Source: Candidatus Kinetoplastibacterium crithidii (ex Angomonas deanei ATCC 30255) (GTDB taxonomy: Bacteria; Pseudomonadota; Gammaproteobacteria; Burkholderiales; Burkholderiaceae_B). Taken from it: a stretch of DNA of 64,000 nucleotides. The stretch lies in the NCBI RefSeq assembly GCF_000319225.1, contig NC_019815.1, positions 744,001 through 808,000 of the forward strand, given 5' to 3'. The notes beneath the pieces were generated by a model. It did not search any database and was not told the DNA's origin. It saw only the letters and a program-made list of their open reading frames with translations. The translations under genes and the position numbers were made by a program. Below are positions 58,401-64,000 of the stretch, piece by piece. Each line of letters opens with the position of its first letter. Positions within the stretch are counted from its first letter, which is position 1.

Positions 58401-59297
58401 ATGGCAAGCCATGTAAATCCTATTTTTAGTGGTAGTATTGTAGCTTTAGTTACTCCTATGTTGCCTGATGGCACCTGCGATTTTGATTCGTACCGTTCTT
58501 TGATTGACTGGCATATATCTGAAGGTACTGATGCTATGGTTGTGGTAGGCACAACTGGAGAGTCTCCTTCTGTGTCTTTTGATGAACATGCTGAATTAAT
58601 TAAAGTTGCTGTAGAGCATTCTAATGGTCGTATACCGGTGATTGCTGGAGTCGGTGCTAATTCTACAAGCGAAGCTATTTATTTAACAGAGCATGCCAAA
58701 AGAGTTGGTGCTCATGCAGGTTTATCGGTTGTTCCTTATTACAATAAGCCTTCTCAAGAAGGAATATATAAGCATTTTAAAATGATTGCAGAGTCTGTCG
58801 ATTTGCCTATTATTTTATATAATGTGCCAGGAAGAACTGTAGCTGATATTAGCAATGAGACTGTTGTTAGACTATCTGAAATACCAGGTATTATTGGATT
58901 AAAAGATGCAACTGGTGATATAGCTAGAGGAGTACTCTTGTTAAGAGAAGTTCCTAATAGTTTTCAAGTTTTTAGTGGAGATGATCCTACTGCAGCGGCA
59001 TTTATTATGTTGGGAGCTGCTGGAAATATTTCGGTTACAGCTAATATTGCACCTAGACTTGTGCATGATTTATGTGAGGCTGCGAAAATTGGAGATGTTC
59101 CTATGGTGCGCCAACTTAATATGAAATTATCTTTGCTGAATAAAGCTTTGTTTGTTGAGGCTAATCCTATACCTGTTAAGTGGGCTTTGAGTGAGTTAGG
59201 TCTTACACCTTTAGGGTATCGTTTGCCTTTGGTTTCTTTGAGTGAGACTAATCATGCTTTTGTTAGAAAGGCAATGAAGGTAGCTGGTATTCTTTAG
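58401..59297 (+). CDS. dapA: 4-hydroxy-tetrahydrodipicolinate synthase
   Basis: Condenses pyruvate and aspartate semialdehyde in the lysine/diaminopimelate pathway. The product has [14 protein letters not shown] (about 46-59), [11 protein letters not shown], the ILYNVPGRT region with the proton-relay Tyr, and the Schiff-base Lys in IGLKDATGD (K168). TTG (58395), ATG (58398) and ATG (58401) lie in a row; I chose the last, 9 bases after GGAG. A good terminator follows at 59333-59370. Confidence 0.97.
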   Translation: MASHVNPIFSGSIVALVTPMLPDGTCDFDSYRSLIDWHISEGTDAMVVVGTTGESPSVSFDEHAELIKVAVEHSNGRIPVIAGVGANSTSEAIYLTEHAKRVGAHAGLSVVPYYNKPSQEGIYKHFKMIAESVDLPIILYNVPGRTVADISNETVVRLSEIPGIIGLKDATGDIARGVLLLREVPNSFQVFSGDDPTAAAFIMLGAAGNISVTANIAPRLVHDLCEAAKIGDVPMVRQLNMKLSLLNKALFVEANPIPVKWALSELGLTPLGYRLPLVSLSETNHAFVRKAMKVAGIL

Positions 59298-59332
59298 TAA
59301 GAAAACATCTTATTAAATCAGTAGTAGTTATT

Positions 59333-59370
59333 AAAAAAACTTATGATATTGATAATCATAAGTTTTTTTT
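59333..59370. terminator. Bidirectional terminator between dapA and mutS
   Basis: AAAAAAACTTATGAT pairs with ATCATAAGTTTTTTT around a 7-base loop. The A tract on one side and T tract on the other make a Rho-independent terminator that can work in both directions for the convergent dapA and mutS. Confidence 0.75.
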
Positions 59371-59422
59371 GTCTTTTTCTTATATTGATAATTAATATAC
59401 ATGCAATATATTAAATGTTATG

Positions 59423-62053
59423 TTACTGGTTATTAATAATTATTTTCTGTATGCTTTTTAGTTTGTTTAAGCTTTCTAATGGCGTTGTTTCATCTACGTT
59501 TATATTTAAAATAACTTTTTTGAGTTTTTCATATTGTTCTAGCTCATAGTTATGAGCATTTGAAATTGGTTGTATGTCATTTTCAATAGTTGGTTCTTTT
59601 ATTGAATTAAGTTTTTCTATAGATTTTTGTATTACTTCTATTGGTAATCCTGCTTTTTTTGCAACTTGGATCCCATAGCTTTGATTTGCTGGTCCATTTT
59701 TTAGTTCATGCAAGAATATTAGATCATCTTCTGTTTCTATAGCACTCATATGTACATTAGTTGCTTGTTTATGAATATGAGGTATTTTAGTTAATTCAAA
59801 GTAATGAGTTGCAAAAATAGTTAAAGATTTATTATAGTTTAATAGATAGTCAGCTATACCCCATGCTAGTGATATACCTTCATTTGTAGAAGTGCCTCTA
59901 CCTATTTCATCTATTAGTACCAAGCTATTTTTATTGCTAGACGAAAGTATTATTGATGCTTCTGTCATTTCTACCATGAAAGTAGATTTTCCTCCTGATA
60001 TATCATCTGAAGCCCCAATTCTTGTAAATATTCTATCAATTGTTCCTATTTTTGCTTCATATGCAGGTACAAAACTTCCTACTTTTGCGAGAAGTGATAT
60101 TAAGGCAATTTGCCTCATATATGTAGATTTCCCACCCATATTGGGTCCTGTTATTATGAGCATTTTTTGTTCATTACTAAGAAAACAATCATTCGGAACA
60201 AATGTTTCTATATGAGCTTCTACTATTGGATGTCTTCCTGATTTTATTATTATTTCATTTTCATTGCTTATAGTAGGGCATGTCCATTCATATACAAAGG
60301 CATGTTCTGCTAGAGCAGACAATACATCAAATTCGGCAATTGCTTTAGCACATTCTATTAGATTTGTTATATAGTTGTTTAATTTTTGTATTATTTGCTC
60401 ATATAAATATTTTTCTCTAGATAAAGCTTTTTCTTTGGCAGATAATATTTTGTCTTCCCATGTTTTTAGTTCTGGAATAGTAAATCTTTCTACATTTTTT
60501 AGAGTTTGTATTCTTTTGTAATGTGATGGAGCTTTTTCAATTTGACCTTTAGTTATTTCTATGTAAAAACCATGTATTCTGCTAAATGATAATCTTAAAT
60601 TGGTAATGCCTGTCTTAATTTTTTCCTTTGTTTCTAGTTCTTGCAGATATGTGTTTTCATTTTTAGAAATAGATCTTAATGTATCTAACTCATGATCAAA
60701 ACCATCCGCTATTACATTTCCTTCTTTTATTGAGTATGCTGGCTCAGGATTTATTGACTCATTTATTAAGTCGTATATTGATGTATCTATTAGTAACTTT
60801 TCTTTGATATTTGTTATCTTTTCTGATTTTTTAATTATAATTAATAGTGAATTAATTTGTGGTATGATTTTTATAGTGTTTTTTACATAGATTAATTCTT
60901 TAGGACGAATTGATTTTAGTGCTATTCTTGATGTTATTCTTTCTAAATCAGGTATTTCTTTCAATAGATTTCTAATGGTTTGTATAATATTATTATTTTC
61001 TAATTTATCTTTTTTGTTTATTGATAGTAAACTATTTATAGCATCTTGCCTTAGTTTAATTTCTTTGTCATTAGTCAATGGGTTATGTAACCATTTTTTT
61101 AGCAGTCTGCTACCCATAGAAGTATTACATCTATCTAAATGTGAAAAAAGTGTAGGTGATTTTTCTCCATAGATAGTTTGAGTTATTTCTAAATTTCTTC
61201 TTGTGAATGGGTCTAGAAAAACAAATTGTTTTGAATGCTCTACCTGTATTGTCCGGATATGTGATAAGGCATAAATAGATTGTGCTTTATAAGCATATCT
61301 TAGGATGGCTCCTGCAGCTCCTATATATGACGAATTTGTGGATATGCCAAAACTATCAAGTGATAATATTTCAAAATGAGTTAATAAATGTTTTAAGGCA
61401 TTTTCATAATCAAAGTGCCATTTAGGAACTTTAGTATATGTAGCACTGAAATCTTGTGTGCTAGTTAAATTATATTCTTCAGGTATAATTATTTCAGTTG
61501 GCGATAACCTATGTAATTCTGATTTTAGTTCTTGTAATGATTGACATTCCATTACCTTAAAATCACCATTTGCTAGATTTAAATAAGAAATCCCTATTTT
61601 TTGTTTATTATATTGATATGGATCGATAGCGACCATTGCACTATCTGATTTTGATGACAGTAGAGATTCTTCTGTTATAGTTCCAGGAGTTATAATTCTA
61701 ACTATTTTCCTCTCAACTAGATTTGTTTTAGAATTGCTGAAATCAGTAATTTGTTCGCAAATAGCTACAGATTCTCCTTGCTCTATAAGTTTTTTTAGGT
61801 ATTGCTCTAGTGAGTTTGCCGGTATTCCAGCCATAGGTATAGGTATGCCGTTTATAAATCCTCTTTTTGTTAGATTAATATTTAATAAAAGAGATCCCTT
61901 TTCAGCATCTTCATAAAACATTTCATAAAAATCTCCCATTCTGAAGAAAAGCAACATACTTCCTGCTTCTTTTTTTAAGGAAATATATTGTTGCATTAGT
62001 GGGCTTAATCCTTCTACTATGGTCGGCATTTTAATGCAAGAATGTTTTTTCAT
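59423..62053 (-). CDS. mutS: DNA mismatch repair protein MutS
   Basis: Recognises mismatches and starts repair with MutL. The 876-residue product has the mismatch-binding [11 protein letters not shown] motif (about 36-46, with the Phe-x-Glu wedge), connector and lever domains, Walker [10 protein letters not shown], the Walker B region [12 protein letters not shown] and the C-terminal helix-turn-helix. Full length. A 37-base gap separates it from the upstream FMN reductase gene, so they are probably co-transcribed. Confidence 0.97.
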   Translation of the reverse strand: MKKHSCIKMPTIVEGLSPLMQQYISLKKEAGSMLLFFRMGDFYEMFYEDAEKGSLLLNINLTKRGFINGIPIPMAGIPANSLEQYLKKLIEQGESVAICEQITDFSNSKTNLVERKIVRIITPGTITEESLLSSKSDSAMVAIDPYQYNKQKIGISYLNLANGDFKVMECQSLQELKSELHRLSPTEIIIPEEYNLTSTQDFSATYTKVPKWHFDYENALKHLLTHFEILSLDSFGISTNSSYIGAAGAILRYAYKAQSIYALSHIRTIQVEHSKQFVFLDPFTRRNLEITQTIYGEKSPTLFSHLDRCNTSMGSRLLKKWLHNPLTNDKEIKLRQDAINSLLSINKKDKLENNNIIQTIRNLLKEIPDLERITSRIALKSIRPKELIYVKNTIKIIPQINSLLIIIKKSEKITNIKEKLLIDTSIYDLINESINPEPAYSIKEGNVIADGFDHELDTLRSISKNENTYLQELETKEKIKTGITNLRLSFSRIHGFYIEITKGQIEKAPSHYKRIQTLKNVERFTIPELKTWEDKILSAKEKALSREKYLYEQIIQKLNNYITNLIECAKAIAEFDVLSALAEHAFVYEWTCPTISNENEIIIKSGRHPIVEAHIETFVPNDCFLSNEQKMLIITGPNMGGKSTYMRQIALISLLAKVGSFVPAYEAKIGTIDRIFTRIGASDDISGGKSTFMVEMTEASIILSSSNKNSLVLIDEIGRGTSTNEGISLAWGIADYLLNYNKSLTIFATHYFELTKIPHIHKQATNVHMSAIETEDDLIFLHELKNGPANQSYGIQVAKKAGLPIEVIQKSIEKLNSIKEPTIENDIQPISNAHNYELEQYEKLKKVILNINVDETTPLESLNKLKSIQKIIINNQ

Positions 62054-62090
62054 ATAATGTTTTTGTGGGTGCTATTTTTTTAAAATTTGC

Positions 62091-62651
62091 TTATATAGTT
62101 TTTTTTAACCAAGCTGTATATTGATTAACCCATGATTTTATAAAATTCAAAGTATATTCTTCATTAATTATGGATAATTCTGGGTCAAAAATATTATCAT
62201 GGCAATGCAGCATTAATTCTGGTATAGGCATTGTAATAACGCCTAATGATGATAGTATTTGTCTTAGGTGGTATTGCGCAGAACATGTTCCAGATTTGCT
62301 AATAGATCCACCAATAATAGCTGCTTTCTTATTTTTCCATGAGTTTTGACCGTATGGTCTAGATATCCAATCTATTGCGTTTTTTAGAGCTGCTGGTATA
62401 GATTTATTATGTTCAGGTGTTATAAAAAGCACTGAATCTGTATTCATTATCTCATTTTTTAGTTCTGCTATTTTTTCTGGAAAATTTTTTTCATGGTCTT
62501 CATTGTATAAAGGCAAATCAGATATTTTTATATATTTAAATATTAGATCTTTACATGAAATTTGTTCTGCAGTTTTAGCTATTTTAAAATTTATAGAGTC
62601 TTTTTTTAAACTTCCTATAAAGACCGCTACTGTTATTTTTTGTGTGGTCAT
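62091..62651 (-). CDS. NADPH-dependent FMN reductase family protein
   Basis: The 186-residue flavodoxin-fold product resembles ChrR/YieF quinone or chromate reductases. It has the FMN phosphate loop GSLKKDSINFKIA (about 14-26), FITPEHNKSIPAALKNAIDW (about 75-94, the family PEYN-type motif) and GGSISKSGT. Likely a soluble flavin reductase that transfers electrons from NADPH to quinones or other acceptors; the real substrate is unknown. Upstream of mutS on the same strand. Confidence 0.87.
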   Translation of the reverse strand: MTTQKITVAVFIGSLKKDSINFKIAKTAEQISCKDLIFKYIKISDLPLYNEDHEKNFPEKIAELKNEIMNTDSVLFITPEHNKSIPAALKNAIDWISRPYGQNSWKNKKAAIIGGSISKSGTCSAQYHLRQILSSLGVITMPIPELMLHCHDNIFDPELSIINEEYTLNFIKSWVNQYTAWLKKTI

Positions 62652-62793
62652 AATTAGTTATTTCATTTGTTTTTAATAGTAATTTATTTGTATAATTTGT
62701 AATTTTAGCATGGCTATAGATATTTCTGATAATAAATGAGAAATAGGTGGTATGTTTTATTATTTTGGTAAGAATAATTTTCAGGGGTTTTGT

Positions 62794-63573
62794 ATGCTTA
62801 TAATCAAAGATTTTATGTTTAATTTGTTATTTTCTGCTGTCATTTTAGTTTTCGGTTGGTGGTTTTCTTCAGTTATAGGTCGTTGGTTTCAAAGGGCAGT
62901 GAATTTATCAGCTCATATAGATGCTACTGTTGTTCCAATGTTAAAATCTTTGATTGTCTGGAGCATTAGAATATTTACATCAATTGCTGTTCTTTCTAGA
63001 TTTGGAGTTCAAACCGCTAGCATAATAGCTGTCTTGGGAGCTGCAGGTTTGGCTATAGGTCTTGCGTTGCAAGGAACATTGCAAAATATAGCAGCAGGCA
63101 TTATGTTACTATTGCTTAGACCTATCAGAGTTGGTGAGTATATATCTTTAAAAACCTCTGAAGAGGGAGTTATTCAAGAAGTAGGTCTGTTTTTAACTAA
63201 AATTATTCAACCAGATGGCATCCATTTATCTTTGCCAAATAGCATGGTTTGGAATTCAACAATAACCAATTTTAGTCGTAATACTACACGAAGAGTAGAT
63301 ATACCAGTATTTTTAAGATATGAGGATGATATAGAGTTGGCTATTCAACTAATTATGGATGTTGTTTTATCGAATAAATATTTATTAAAGGATCCAGAGC
63401 CTTTAGTTAAAGTTGTAGATTTTAGAGAACTAGCGATAGTTGTTAATATAAGAGCATGGTCTAATACTACAACATATTGGGATTTTCGCTGGTGTTTGTA
63501 CAACGAAGTATGGAAAGTTTTAAGGAAAAATGGTTTTAAATCACCAATTGTAGTTAGGGAATTAAGTAATTGA
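62794..63573 (+). CDS. Small-conductance mechanosensitive channel (MscS family)
   Basis: Membrane channel that releases solutes on hypo-osmotic shock. The product has three N-terminal membrane helices, the Gly/Ala-rich pore helix with GAAGLAIGLALQGTLQN, and a cytoplasmic beta domain (RPIRVGEYISL onward). I chose the ATG at 62794 (259 residues), which has AGGGG 6 bases upstream; an ATG at 62752 would add 14 residues. Convergent with trmJ with 13 bases between the stops. Confidence 0.92.
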   Translation: MLIIKDFMFNLLFSAVILVFGWWFSSVIGRWFQRAVNLSAHIDATVVPMLKSLIVWSIRIFTSIAVLSRFGVQTASIIAVLGAAGLAIGLALQGTLQNIAAGIMLLLLRPIRVGEYISLKTSEEGVIQEVGLFLTKIIQPDGIHLSLPNSMVWNSTITNFSRNTTRRVDIPVFLRYEDDIELAIQLIMDVVLSNKYLLKDPEPLVKVVDFRELAIVVNIRAWSNTTTYWDFRWCLYNEVWKVLRKNGFKSPIVVRELSN

Positions 63574-63586
63574 TGTTTTTATTTTT

Positions 63587-64000
63587 TTAATATCTGTTGA
63601 TAATAGATTCAAAGATACCATGTAAAATATTTATTTCATTTTTTTTGAGATTTGATCTTAATGCTAATTGTGTTAATTTGAGCATGAGATGTTTTGGTTT
63701 TAATGGGTTAAGGAAGTTAATCTTTATAAGAATCTTTTCTAACTTTTCTAAAAGAGTAATGATTTCTGAAATTGATGCCATGTCATTGTTTTTGTTTTTT
63801 TTATGTGAATTTTGTTTTGTGATGTTTATGTTTTGTTCCATAATTGCATAATATAGCTCCCATGCAACTATTTGCAATGCATGTGATATATTTAGAGATT
63901 GGTATTCTGGATTAGATGGTATATTAGCAATGCAATTGCATAGTGATATTTGTTGATTAGTTAACCCATGATTTTCTGATCCAAATACAAATGATATTTC
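63587..64000 (-). CDS. trmJ: tRNA (cytidine/uridine-2'-O-)-methyltransferase TrmJ, C-terminal part
   Basis: SPOUT enzyme that methylates the 2'-OH of residue 32 in tRNA. The gene enters from the right edge, so its start lies outside the window. The visible 137 codons include the SAM-knot motifs VFGSENHGLTNQQ and IPSNPEYQSLNISHALQIVAWE (in part), then a variable linker and the C-terminal helical region. The reading frame is open to the edge; the true start cannot be set here. Confidence 0.88.
   Translation of the reverse strand, partial: EISFVFGSENHGLTNQQISLCNCIANIPSNPEYQSLNISHALQIVAWELYYAIMEQNINITKQNSHKKNKNNDMASISEIITLLEKLEKILIKINFLNPLKPKHLMLKLTQLALRSNLKKNEINILHGIFESIINRY

Noticed and set aside
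58212-58412. 66-codon minus-strand open frame across tRNA-His
   Set aside because: It reads through the complement of the tRNA gene and its promoter; this is an artefact of a tRNA sequence being translated.

Overview
The window is 64 kb of AT-rich, densely coding bacterial DNA (GC looks close to one third). It carries single-copy housekeeping genes, very short spacers, no insertion sequences, no prophage and no CRISPR. Gene order is that of the beta-proteobacterial family Alcaligenaceae (Bordetella/Achromobacter type): miaB-phoH-ybeY-corC, queA-tgt-yajC-secD-secF, tkt-gap-pgk, fba-purC-purE-purK-sua5, ffs-dnaX-ybaB-recR, and carA-carB-greA-yhbY-rlmE-ftsH-folP-glmM. An Alcaligenaceae backbone with this base composition and clean gene losses fits a reduced endosymbiont such as 'Candidatus Kinetoplastibacterium' of trypanosomatids. 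That assignment is inferred from gene content and order; the species cannot be named.

Layout. 0-10 kb: tRNA-Lys(CTT), outer-membrane biogenesis (lptD, surA), rsmA, then on the other strand mgtE, an acyl-CoA thioesterase and suhB, then mnmC and tRNA-Lys(TTT). 10-20.5 kb, minus strand: tRNA-Ala/Glu/Asp, corC-ybeY-phoH-miaB, secF-secD-yajC-tgt-queA, rsmE. 20.5-32.6 kb: carbon metabolism (tkt, gap, pgk, fba), phosphate uptake (pit), purine synthesis (purC, purE, purK), tRNA t6A synthesis (sua5) and xerD. 32.6-41.7 kb: tRNA-Arg(CCT), an AddB/AddA-like nuclease-helicase pair, SRP RNA, dnaX, ybaB, recR. 41.7-55.3 kb: tal, carA-carB, greA, yhbY, rlmE, ftsH, folP, glmM, ppk1. 55.4-64 kb: tRNA-Pro, a dTDP-rhamnose cluster without rfbA, tRNA-Arg(TCT), tRNA-His, dapA, mutS, an NADPH-dependent FMN reductase, an MscS channel and the 3' part of trmJ.

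How the genes work together. Transketolase, transaldolase, GAPDH, PGK and FBA give lower glycolysis/gluconeogenesis and the non-oxidative pentose phosphate path. These feed ribose to purine synthesis, and carAB supplies carbamoyl phosphate for pyrimidines and arginine. dapA (lysine/diaminopimelate), folP (folate) and glmM (cell wall/LPS) are biosynthetic functions such a symbiont would be expected to keep. Many genes serve tRNA or rRNA modification (rsmA, rsmE, rlmE, miaB, queA, tgt, mnmC, sua5, trmJ, ybeY). DNA repair is unusually well kept (AddAB-like pair, RecR, MutS).

No novel multi-gene system was found. The most interesting signals are signs of reductive evolution inside essential genes: sua5 split by a T9 run; mnmC whose methyltransferase half has lost its key motifs while the FAD half is intact; an A8 run in dnaX where a slip in either direction gives a gamma-sized product; A-C mismatches in the stems of two tRNAs; and clean losses of pdxA, pyk and rfbA from conserved neighbourhoods. 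Several intergenic hairpins, including a mutually exclusive pair before ppk1, and a recurring extended -10 promoter upstream of stable RNA genes also deserve a look.
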